Shown here: positions 1 to 5,470 of the stretch, in pieces
How positions within the stretch are numbered: the first letter of the stretch is position 1
Layout: every line of letters starts with the position of its first letter
Assembly: GCA_937876205.1 (NCBI GenBank)
Contig: CALEII010000002.1
Span: 1-5,470, forward strand
Length of the DNA stretch: 5,470 nt
Direction of reading: 5' to 3'
Source of the DNA: an uncultured Clostridia bacterium
Lineage (GTDB): Bacteria; Bacillota; Clostridia; Oscillospirales; Acutalibacteraceae
The notes under the pieces: model-generated
What the model saw: the letters and a program-made list of their open reading frames with translations, nothing else
Databases searched by the model: none
Told to the model about the DNA's origin: nothing
Program-made: the position numbers and the translations under genes

Positions 1-1
1 T

Positions 2-1219
2 TCAGGTGATATTCTTGTAGGTAAGGTTACACCCAAGGGTGAAACAGAGCTTACAAGTGAAGAAAGACTTCTCCGTGCAATCTTCGGTGAGAAGGCAAGA
101 GAAGTGAGAGACACATCTCTCAAGGTTCCTCACGGTGAATACGGTATCGTTGTAAATGTTGAAGTGTTCACAAGAGAAAACTGCGATGAAATGAGCCCCG
201 GCGTCAACAAGGTTGTCCGTTGCTACATCGCACAGAAGAGAAAGATAAGTGTCGGCGACAAGATGGCCGGCCGTCACGGTAACAAGGGTGTTGTTTCAAG
301 AATTCTTCCTCAGGAAGATATGCCCTTCCTTCCCGACGGTACACCTCTTGATATCGTTCTTAACCCCCTCGGTGTTCCTTCCCGAATGAATATCGGACAG
401 GTTCTTGAGGTTACTCTCGGCTATGCTTGTAAGAAGCTCGGCTGGAAGATTATGACTCCCGTATTTGACGGCGCACACGAAGAGGATATCGTTGCCTGCC
501 TCAAGGAAGCAGGTATGTCAGAAGACGGCAAGACTGTTCTTTATGACGGCCGTACAGGTAAGAGATTTGATAATGAAGTAACGGTAGGTATTATGTATTA
601 CCTCAAGCTTCATCATCTTGTTGACGATAAAATCCACGCACGTTCAACCGGTCCCTACTCAATGGTTACTCAGCAGCCCCTCGGCGGTAAGGCTCAGTTC
701 GGCGGCCAGAGATTCGGTGAAATGGAAGTCTGGGCTCTTGAAGCTTACGGTGCAGCATATACTCTTCAGGAAATCCTTACAATCAAGTCTGACGACGTTG
801 TCGGCCGTGTAAAGACATACGAAGCTATCGTCAAGGGCGAAAACGTTCCCAAGCCCGGTATTCCCGAGTCATTCAAGGTTCTTATCAAAGAGCTTCAGTC
901 ACTTTGTCTTGATGTCAAGGTGCTTGATGAAAACGATGAGGTTATTGACCTTAAACAGGACTATGACTCAGACGGCAGCGATTTTGTTCCCGCAGAAGTC
1001 GGTGAGGTTGTAAATGATGCAGAAGGCGCAGCAGGTTTCGGCACAAAGGAATTTGATGAGCTTAATGATGAAGTAGGTAACGATTCATCAGACTCTGCAG
1101 ATGATGATGACGACGATTTTATGAGCGCTGCAGCACTTGACCTTGATGATGATTTCTCAAGCGGTCTTGATGCACTGGACTCATATTATGACGGAGACAG
1201 CGACAACATCGATTTTTAA
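2..1219 (+). CDS. rpoB: DNA-directed RNA polymerase subunit beta, C-terminal part (5' end outside window)
   Basis: The beta subunit forms one pincer and half of the active-site cleft of RNA polymerase. The reading frame is open from base 2 and gives 405 residues to a TAA stop, about the last third of a normal 1150-1250 residue beta chain; the true start is upstream of the window. Visible family motifs, in order, are GDILVGKVTPKGETEL (from base 5), GEKAREVRDTSL, the GDKMAGRHGNKG active-site segment (254-289) with its invariant lysines, PFLPDGTPLDIVLNPLGVPSRMN, and the conserved C-terminal block GGKAQFGGQRFGEMEVWALEA (from 683), which packs against beta'. The core match is unambiguous. After about base 958 the conserved region ends and an 86-residue acidic tail follows, longer than in Bacillus subtilis as I recall it. 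rpoC begins 43 bp downstream, as in the usual rpoBC operon. The rifampicin-binding region lies outside the window. Confidence 0.98.
   Translation, partial: SGDILVGKVTPKGETELTSEERLLRAIFGEKAREVRDTSLKVPHGEYGIVVNVEVFTRENCDEMSPGVNKVVRCYIAQKRKISVGDKMAGRHGNKGVVSRILPQEDMPFLPDGTPLDIVLNPLGVPSRMNIGQVLEVTLGYACKKLGWKIMTPVFDGAHEEDIVACLKEAGMSEDGKTVLYDGRTGKRFDNEVTVGIMYYLKLHHLVDDKIHARSTGPYSMVTQQPLGGKAQFGGQRFGEMEVWALEAYGAAYTLQEILTIKSDDVVGRVKTYEAIVKGENVPKPGIPESFKVLIKELQSLCLDVKVLDENDEVIDLKQDYDSDGSDFVPAEVGEVVNDAEGAAGFGTKEFDELNDEVGNDSSDSADDDDDDFMSAAALDLDDDFSSGLDALDSYYDGDSDNIDF
959..1216 (+). other. Acidic low-complexity C-terminal tail of RpoB
   Basis: This 86-residue segment follows the conserved end of the beta subunit. 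It contains 25 Asp and 6 Glu, one Lys and no Arg, so its net charge is about -30. It includes six consecutive Asp codons at 1100-1117 and ends in a second Asp/Ser/Tyr-rich stretch. It is predicted to be disordered by composition. Acidic extensions at this end are known in some Firmicutes, but this one is long. Its role is unknown. Confidence 0.85.
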
Positions 1220-1244
1220 TGAAGACTTTTAGCTGATATATTAT

Positions 1245-1256
1245 AAGGAAGAAGGA
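1245..1256 (+). promoter_or_regulatory. Ribosome binding site of rpoC
   Basis: A purine-rich stretch, AAGGAAGAAGGA, ends six bases before the ATG at 1263. The GAAGGA part (1251-1256) has the best spacing, and the AAGGA at 1245-1249 is a second possible core. It supports the ATG at 1263 as the rpoC start. The short 43-bp gap after rpoB shows no terminator. Confidence 0.8.
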
Positions 1257-1262
1257 ATCTGT

Positions 1263-4200
1263 ATGCTTAATGAGAGCAACTATAATGAATTGAACTTCGA
1301 ATCCATTCAGATAGGGCTCGCTTCTCCTGAGTCCATTCTCGAATGGTCTTACGGCGAAGTAAAAAAGCCCGAAACTATAAATTACAGAACACTTAAGCCC
1401 GAGCCCGGCGGACTTTACTGCGAACGCATTTTCGGACCCCAGAAGGACTGGGAATGCCATTGCGGACGCTATAAGAGAATCCGTTATAAGGGTATGGAAT
1501 GTGAACGCTGCGGTGTTAAAATCACAAAATCCAAGGTCAGAAGAGAGAGAATGGGACATATTCAGCTTGCTTGTCCCGTATCTCACATCTGGTACTTCAA
1601 GGGTATTCCCTCAAGAATGGGTCTCATTCTTGATATTTCTCCCCGTGAGCTTGAAAACGTGCTTTACTTTGCAAAGTATGTGGTTCTTGAGGTTCTTGAC
1701 GAGGACGTTCCCGTTGCGGTAGGTCAGGTTATCAGCGATAAGGAATATGATGATCTGAGAGAAAAATACGGTGACGATACATTCAGAGCTCAGATGGGTG
1801 CAGAGGCTGTCAAAGAGCTTCTTGCTGCTATTGATGTTGATGTACTCAGCGAACAGCTCAAGGAAGAGCTTGTTGATGCAACAGGTCAGAAGAAGACAAA
1901 GCTTCTTAAGAGACTTGAGGTTGTTGAATCATTCAGAATGTCAGGCAACAAGCCCGAGTGGATGATTCTTGATGTTCTTCCGGTTATTCCTCCCGACATC
2001 AGACCTATGGTTCAGCTTGACGGCGGACGTTTCGCAACAAGTGACCTTAATGACCTTTACAGACGTGTTATCAACAGAAATAACCGTCTTGCAAAGCTCA
2101 AGGAGCTCGGTGCTCCCGAAATTATCGTAAGAAATGAAAAAAGAATGCTTCAGGAAGCAGTTGACGCACTTATCGACAACGGCAGAAGAGGCAGAGCAGT
2201 TACCGGTGCAAACAACCGTCCTCTCAAATCTCTTTCAGATATGCTTAAAGGTAAGCAGGGCCGTTTCCGTCAGAACCTTCTGGGTAAGCGAGTTGACTAC
2301 TCAGGCCGTTCAGTTATCGTTGTCGGTCCCGAACTCAAGATTTATCAGTGCGGTCTCCCCAAGGAAATGGCACTTGAACTCTTCAAGCCCTTCGTAATGA
2401 AGAGACTGGTTGAAAAGGATATTGCTAAGAATATAAAGAGCGCAAGAAAGATGGTTGACAAGGCAGGCACAGAGGTCTGGGATGCACTTGCAATCGCAAT
2501 CAAAGACCATCCCGTTATGCTTAACCGTGCTCCTACACTTCACAGACTCGGTATTCAGGCATTTGAGCCCGTTCTTGTTGAAGGCAGAGCTATTAAGCTT
2601 CATCCTCTTGCATGTACAGCTTTCAACGCCGACTTCGACGGTGACCAGATGGCTGTTCACGTACCTCTTTCAGCAGAAGCTCAGGCTGAGGCAAGATTCC
2701 TTATGCTTGCAGCAAACAACCTTCTCAAGCCCTCAGACGGTAAGCCCGTTGCTGTTCCTTCACAGGATATGGTTCTCGGTTCATACTATCTTACACTTGT
2801 TACTCCCGGCGCTGTCGGTGAAGGCAAGGTGTTCCGTGACGTAAATGAGGCTGTCAGAGCTTATGACGAAGGTGATCTTGATCTTCACGCAATGTGTAAG
2901 ATCAGAATGACAAAAGAAATCGACGGTAAGCAGGTTTCAAAGATAATTGAGACAACTCTCGGCAGAGTTATCTTCAACGAGCCCATACCTCAGGACCTCG
3001 GTATTGTTGACAGAACTGATCCCGACAAGATGTTTGACCTTGAAGTTGACTATCTTGTCAAGAAAAAGGAACTCGGTAAGATTATCGACAAGGCCATCAA
3101 GGTTAAGGGTATTCACGAGGCATCAGAAATCCTTGACAACATCAAGTCACAGGGTTACAAATATTCAACACAGAGCGGTATCACAGTTTCTGTTTTCGAC
3201 GCTATCATTCCCGAAAACAAGAAAAAGTACCTTGCTGAAGCTCAGGAAATGGTTGACCGTATCAATGAGGCTCACAGAATGGGTCTTGCATCAGATAAGG
3301 ACCGTTCAAAGCTTACTATCAGCGCATGGGAAAAGTGTACAGCTAAAGTTCAGAGTGAAATCACAGTCGGCCTTGACCAGAGCAACCCCATCCTGATGAT
3401 GGTTGACTCAGGTGCCCGAGGCAGTACTAACCAGCTCGGTCAGCTCGCAGGTATGCGAGGCCTTATCGCTAACACAGCAGGTAAGACAATCGAAATCCCC
3501 ATCAGAGCTAACTACCGAGAAGGTCTTAACGTTCTTGAATACTTCATTTCTTCCCGTGGTGCACGTAAAGGTCTTGCCGATACAGCTCTTCGTACAGCTG
3601 ACTCAGGTTACCTTACAAGAAGACTTGTTGACGTTTCTCAGGATGTTATTATCCGTGAATACGATTGCGGATGCAATGAAGGTCTTACAGTTTCTGCAAT
3701 CAAGAGTGAGGATAACAGTGTTATTGAGCCTCTTGATGAAAGACTTGTTGGCAGATTCCTCCTCAATCCCTTCCACCATCCCGAAACAGGCGACCTCCTT
3801 GTTGATAATGACCATATGCTTTCAGACGATGAAGCAAAGCTTATCGCATCAACAGGTGTTGAGAGTGTTGATATCAGATCACTTCTTACATGCCGTTCAA
3901 AGGAAGGCGTATGTATCAAGTGTTACGGTAAGAACCTTGCTACAGGTAATACTGTTCAGGTCGGTGAAGCTGTCGGTATCATCGCAGCTCAGTCAATCGG
4001 TGAACCCGGTACTCAGCTTACAATGAGAACATTCCATACCGGTGGTGTTACATCATCATCCGATATCACACAGGGTCTTCCCAGAGTTGAAGAACTCTTT
4101 GAAGCAAGAAAGCCCAAGATTCTCGCTATGCTTTCAGAAATTGACGGTGTTGTTTCATTTGAAGACACTATCAAGAATCAGAATACAGTCACAAACGTTG

Positions 4201-4829
4201 TTGTTACAAACAAGGAAGATCAGAGAAAGTATCTCATTCCTTACGATTCACGAATCTGTGTTATCGAAGGGCAGGAGATTGCAAAGGGTCAGCCTATCAC
4301 AGACGGCTCAATCAATCCTCACGATATCCTTGATATCCTCGGCGTAGATGCAGTTCATAACTACCTCATCAGAGAAGTTCAGCTTGTTTACCGTCTGCAG
4401 GGTGTTGAAATCAACGATAAGCATATTGAAGTTATCGTCCGTCAGATGATGCGTAAGATCAAAGTTGAAGATCCCGGTGATACAACTCTTCTTCCCGGCT
4501 CAACAGTCAGCAAGGGCGAGTTCATTGCAGCTTGTGACGAGGTTAAGGCAAGAGCAGAAGAAACAGGTGAAGAGCTTCACGAAGCAATCGGTGAAGCAGT
4601 TCTTCTCGGTATCACAAAGGCATCACTTGCAACAGATTCATTCCTTTCAGCAGCATCCTTCCAGGAAACAACAAGAGTTCTTACAGATGCAGCTATCAAG
4701 GGTAAGAAGGATCCCCTCCACGGTCTCAAGGAGAACGTGCTTATCGGTAAGCTTCTTCCCTCAGGTACAGGTATGAAGCTTTATAACGATGTTGATATCG
4801 ATGTAATGCCTGTAGTGGAAGCTCTGTAA
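1263..4829 (+). CDS. rpoC: DNA-directed RNA polymerase subunit beta' (complete)
   Basis: This is the catalytic beta' subunit of RNA polymerase. At 1188 residues it is close to the roughly 1200 of Firmicutes and appears intact. The N-terminal zinc site is formed by C65, C67, C80 and C83. The clamp helices, which bind sigma, lie around residues 261-297, and switch 2 (NLLGKRVDYSGR) at 338-349. The Mg-binding NADFDGD motif is at 455-461, with D457, D459 and D461 as chelators. The bridge helix is around 752-791. The second zinc site uses C802, C877, C884 and C887. The trigger loop carries M921, R922 and H925, equivalent to E. coli M932, R933 and H936. The large trigger-loop insertion of Proteobacteria is absent, because TGGVTSSSDITQGLPRVEE runs on directly. 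The C-terminal DPLHGLKENVLIGKLLPSGTG block is present. The start is set by homology and a good ribosome binding site. It is co-transcribed with rpoB and followed by a hairpin terminator. Confidence 0.99.
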   Translation: MLNESNYNELNFESIQIGLASPESILEWSYGEVKKPETINYRTLKPEPGGLYCERIFGPQKDWECHCGRYKRIRYKGMECERCGVKITKSKVRRERMGHIQLACPVSHIWYFKGIPSRMGLILDISPRELENVLYFAKYVVLEVLDEDVPVAVGQVISDKEYDDLREKYGDDTFRAQMGAEAVKELLAAIDVDVLSEQLKEELVDATGQKKTKLLKRLEVVESFRMSGNKPEWMILDVLPVIPPDIRPMVQLDGGRFATSDLNDLYRRVINRNNRLAKLKELGAPEIIVRNEKRMLQEAVDALIDNGRRGRAVTGANNRPLKSLSDMLKGKQGRFRQNLLGKRVDYSGRSVIVVGPELKIYQCGLPKEMALELFKPFVMKRLVEKDIAKNIKSARKMVDKAGTEVWDALAIAIKDHPVMLNRAPTLHRLGIQAFEPVLVEGRAIKLHPLACTAFNADFDGDQMAVHVPLSAEAQAEARFLMLAANNLLKPSDGKPVAVPSQDMVLGSYYLTLVTPGAVGEGKVFRDVNEAVRAYDEGDLDLHAMCKIRMTKEIDGKQVSKIIETTLGRVIFNEPIPQDLGIVDRTDPDKMFDLEVDYLVKKKELGKIIDKAIKVKGIHEASEILDNIKSQGYKYSTQSGITVSVFDAIIPENKKKYLAEAQEMVDRINEAHRMGLASDKDRSKLTISAWEKCTAKVQSEITVGLDQSNPILMMVDSGARGSTNQLGQLAGMRGLIANTAGKTIEIPIRANYREGLNVLEYFISSRGARKGLADTALRTADSGYLTRRLVDVSQDVIIREYDCGCNEGLTVSAIKSEDNSVIEPLDERLVGRFLLNPFHHPETGDLLVDNDHMLSDDEAKLIASTGVESVDIRSLLTCRSKEGVCIKCYGKNLATGNTVQVGEAVGIIAAQSIGEPGTQLTMRTFHTGGVTSSSDITQGLPRVEELFEARKPKILAMLSEIDGVVSFEDTIKNQNTVTNVVVTNKEDQRKYLIPYDSRICVIEGQEIAKGQPITDGSINPHDILDILGVDAVHNYLIREVQLVYRLQGVEINDKHIEVIVRQMMRKIKVEDPGDTTLLPGSTVSKGEFIAACDEVKARAEETGEELHEAIGEAVLLGITKASLATDSFLSAASFQETTRVLTDAAIKGKKDPLHGLKENVLIGKLLPSGTGMKLYNDVDIDVMPVVEAL

Positions 4830-4840
4830 AATTAAAAAAA

Positions 4841-4889
4841 TCTCCGGCTCCGAATAAAAAACGGAGTCGGAGAATAAAGAGTTCTTTTT
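4841..4889 (+). terminator. Intrinsic terminator after rpoC, probably bidirectional
   Basis: The arms at 4841-4852 and 4862-4873 form a 12-bp stem with one G-U pair (arm cores CTCCGGCTCCG and CGGAGTCGGAG) around a 9-base A-rich loop. It starts 11 bases after the rpoC stop. On the + strand the T run (TTCTTTTT, 4882-4889) is displaced about 8 bases from the stem. On the - strand the stem is followed directly by a long T tract, the complement of 4828-4840. It is therefore a better textbook terminator in the antisense direction, but it most likely ends or reduces rpoBC transcription. Confidence 0.75.
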
Positions 4890-4928
4890 GATGCGAAAAT
4901 TTCTTTTCGGTATTTTAAACGAACTTTC

Positions 4929-4979
4929 AATAAAAAATTTGTAAAAAGTGTTGACATAAAGCGCAATTTGATGTAAAAT
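4929..4979 (+). promoter_or_regulatory. Vegetative (sigma-70/SigA) promoter for rpsL
   Basis: A perfect -35 box TTGACA (4951-4956) is followed by a 17-bp spacer and the -10 box TAAAAT (4974-4979), which matches the consensus at five of six positions. The A/T-rich run just upstream (about 4929-4947) resembles an UP element. Transcription would be expected to start near 4985, giving a leader of about 130 bases before rpsL. The position between a terminator and a ribosomal protein gene supports a real promoter. Confidence 0.85.
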
Positions 4980-4990
4980 ATTAAATTGCG
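4962..4990. repeat. Inverted repeat centred on the -10 box
   Basis: CGCAATTT at 4962-4969 is exactly complementary to AAATTGCG at 4983-4990. The symmetry continues inward after one mismatch with two more matched bases, so the dyad spans 29 bp around a centre at 4976 inside the TAAAAT box. It could be an operator for a repressor. It could also be a helix in a read-through RNA, or chance in AT-rich DNA. Confidence 0.6.
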
Positions 4991-5006
4991 GGCATTGAAA
5001 AGTGCC
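4991..5006 (+). other. GAAA-tetraloop hairpin at the start of the rpsL leader
   Basis: GGCATT (4991-4996) pairs with AGTGCC (5001-5006), including one G-U pair, closing a four-base GAAA loop of the stable GNRA class. It would lie within the first 20-odd bases of the rpsL transcript, where it could stabilise the 5' end or serve as a binding site. Function is inferred only from structure. Confidence 0.5.
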
Positions 5007-5050
5007 ATTTGTCGACGCTTTTGTTTTATGTCACAAAAAACGCTGTTTTT

Positions 5051-5078
5051 AGGGGTTTTTAATTGTATAAAATCCCCT
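5051..5078 (+). other. Hairpin in the rpsL leader
   Basis: AGGGG (5051-5055) pairs with CCCCT (5074-5078). After one T-T mismatch, TTTTA (5057-5061) pairs with TAAAA (5068-5072) around a six-base loop. No T run follows, so it is not an intrinsic terminator. It ends 24 bases before the rpsL ribosome binding site and might affect mRNA stability or translation. Confidence 0.45.
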
Positions 5079-5102
5079 CTTAAATAGAAAAATATTCAAG
5101 AT

Positions 5103-5108
5103 AGGAGG
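5103..5108 (+). promoter_or_regulatory. Strong ribosome binding site of rpsL
   Basis: AGGAGG lies seven bases before the TTG at 5116. This near-perfect complement to the 16S rRNA 3' end fixes TTG as the start codon, since no ATG or GTG is available in frame nearby. Confidence 0.92.
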
Positions 5109-5115
5109 AAACAGC

Positions 5116-5470
5116 TTGCCAACCTTTAATCAGCTCGTAAGAAACGGCAGAAAGGCAATCGAGAAGAAGTCAAAGTCACCTGCTCTCGGTAAGGGTCTCA
5201 ACTCAAACCGTAACATCATGACTGACCACAATTCTCCTCAGAAGAGAGGCGTTTGTACTGTTGTTAAGACAGATACTCCCAAAAAGCCCAACTCAGCTCT
5301 GAGAAAGCTTGCCAGAGTTCGTCTGACAAACGGAATTGAAGTTTCAGCTTACATTCCCGGCGTTGGTCACAATCTGCAGGAACACAGCGTAGTTCTTATC
5401 CGTGGCGGCCGTGTTAAGGACCTTCCCGGTGTGCGTTACCACATCATCAGAGGCGTTCTCGATACACAGG
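5116..5470 (+). CDS. rpsL: 30S ribosomal protein S12, 3' end outside window
   Basis: S12 sits at the interface side of the 30S decoding centre and controls translational accuracy. The frame starts with TTG, read as Met, giving MPTFNQLVRNGRK, the conserved S12 N-terminus, behind an AGGAGG site at ideal spacing. It contains the long-type segment at about residues 25-39 that E. coli lacks, then SPQKRGVC, the TPKKPNSA loop (54-61) and GGRVKDLPGVRYH (97-109). K56 and K101 match E. coli K43 and K88 (numbered with Met), so the classical streptomycin-resistance positions are wild type. D102 corresponds to the Asp that RimO methylthiolates in E. coli. The window ends after 118 codons plus one base; about 20 residues are missing compared with B. 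subtilis S12 (near 138). It is normally the first gene of the str operon, before rpsG and fusA. Confidence 0.98.
   Translation, partial: MPTFNQLVRNGRKAIEKKSKSPALGKGLNSNRNIMTDHNSPQKRGVCTVVKTDTPKKPNSALRKLARVRLTNGIEVSAYIPGVGHNLQEHSVVLIRGGRVKDLPGVRYHIIRGVLDTQ

Larger units (their letters stand above)
4952..5033. repeat. Perfect 9-bp inverted repeat spanning promoter and early leader
   Basis: TGACATAAA at 4952-4960, which includes most of the -35 box, is exactly complementary to TTTATGTCA at 5025-5033. The arms are 64 bases apart and enclose the 4962-4990 inverted repeat and the 4991-5006 hairpin without crossing them. The left arm lies upstream of the predicted start of transcription. As RNA the pairing could therefore form only in transcripts that begin further upstream. 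Confidence 0.55.
4830..5115. other. rpoC-rpsL intergenic region, no convincing gene
   Basis: This AT-rich 286-bp stretch holds the rpoC terminator, one strong promoter, two inverted repeats, two hairpins and the rpsL ribosome binding site. Only tiny reading frames without ribosome binding sites occur (4891-4944 and 5028-5087). No gene for an L7Ae-like ribosomal protein is present, although one often lies here in Bacilli. Confidence 0.85.

Noticed and set aside
1234..1242. Extended -10-like TGATATATT just before rpoC
   Set aside because: No acceptable -35 box lies at 16-18 bp, and the start of transcription would fall at the ribosome binding site itself. rpoC is more simply expressed with rpoB.
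1119..1586. Long minus-strand open frames opposite rpoB/rpoC (for example 1119-1586 and 2310-2660)
   Set aside because: They lie antisense to strongly conserved genes, show no recognisable protein motifs or ribosome binding sites, and are shadows of the coding strand.
4888..4916. TTGATG with a 17-bp spacer and TATTTT as an additional promoter
   Set aside because: Both boxes match only four of six consensus bases, and this pattern is expected by chance in such AT-rich sequence.
4891..4944. 17-codon reading frame starting with ATG between rpoC and the rpsL promoter
   Set aside because: It has no convincing ribosome binding site, contains TTA and other codons avoided by the neighbouring genes, and overlaps the terminator-promoter interval. 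It is best explained as chance in AT-rich DNA.
5066..5071. TATAAA as a second -10 box before rpsL
   Set aside because: The upstream sequence at the right distance does not resemble TTGACA, and the TATAAA is within a hairpin. The promoter at 4951-4979 is far better.
5028..5087. 19-codon reading frame in the rpsL leader, a possible leader peptide
   Set aside because: There is no ribosome binding site before its ATG, it has no run of regulatory codons, and it overlaps the 5051-5078 hairpin.
5281..5426. Possible streptomycin-resistance alleles in rpsL
   Set aside because: Lys is present at residues 56 and 101, the wild-type state at the classical resistance positions.

Overview
The window is part of the conserved transcription/translation gene cluster of a low-to-mid GC Gram-positive bacterium. 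It holds the 3' third of rpoB, all of rpoC and most of rpsL, all on the + strand. The protein sequences are of the Firmicutes type: the beta' subunit is compact at 1188 residues, lacks the large trigger-loop insertion of Proteobacteria, and S12 has the longer N-terminal segment seen in Bacillus and Clostridia. Codon use favours TCA for Ser, ACA for Thr, GCA for Ala, AGA/CGT for Arg, CCC/CCT for Pro and CTT/CTC for Leu. Together these suggest a Clostridia member, possibly an Oscillospiraceae/Ruminococcus-like organism. The family-level guess rests on recognition alone and is tentative.

Layout: positions 2-1219 encode the C-terminal 405 residues of the RNA polymerase beta subunit, ending in an 86-residue, strongly acidic tail. 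After a 43-bp gap with a good ribosome binding site comes rpoC (1263-4829), intact, with both zinc sites, the catalytic Asp triad, the bridge helix and the trigger loop recognisable. The two genes are clearly co-transcribed.

Positions 4830-5115 (286 bp) contain no convincing gene but are rich in signals. There is a GC-rich hairpin terminator just after rpoC. A near-consensus sigma-70/SigA promoter follows (TTGACA, 17 bp, TAAAAT). The promoter overlaps two perfect inverted repeats, and a GAAA-capped hairpin lies beside it. A second hairpin lies in the leader before a strong AGGAGG site. rpsL then starts at a TTG codon at 5116 and runs off the window at residue 118.

Together the genes supply the catalytic core of RNA polymerase and the decoding-centre protein of the 30S subunit. 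The terminator and promoter imply that the str operon (rpsL and whatever follows) is transcribed separately from rpoBC. No wholly new system is visible. The most unusual parts are the inverted-repeat cluster at the rpsL promoter/leader and the long acidic tail of the beta subunit.
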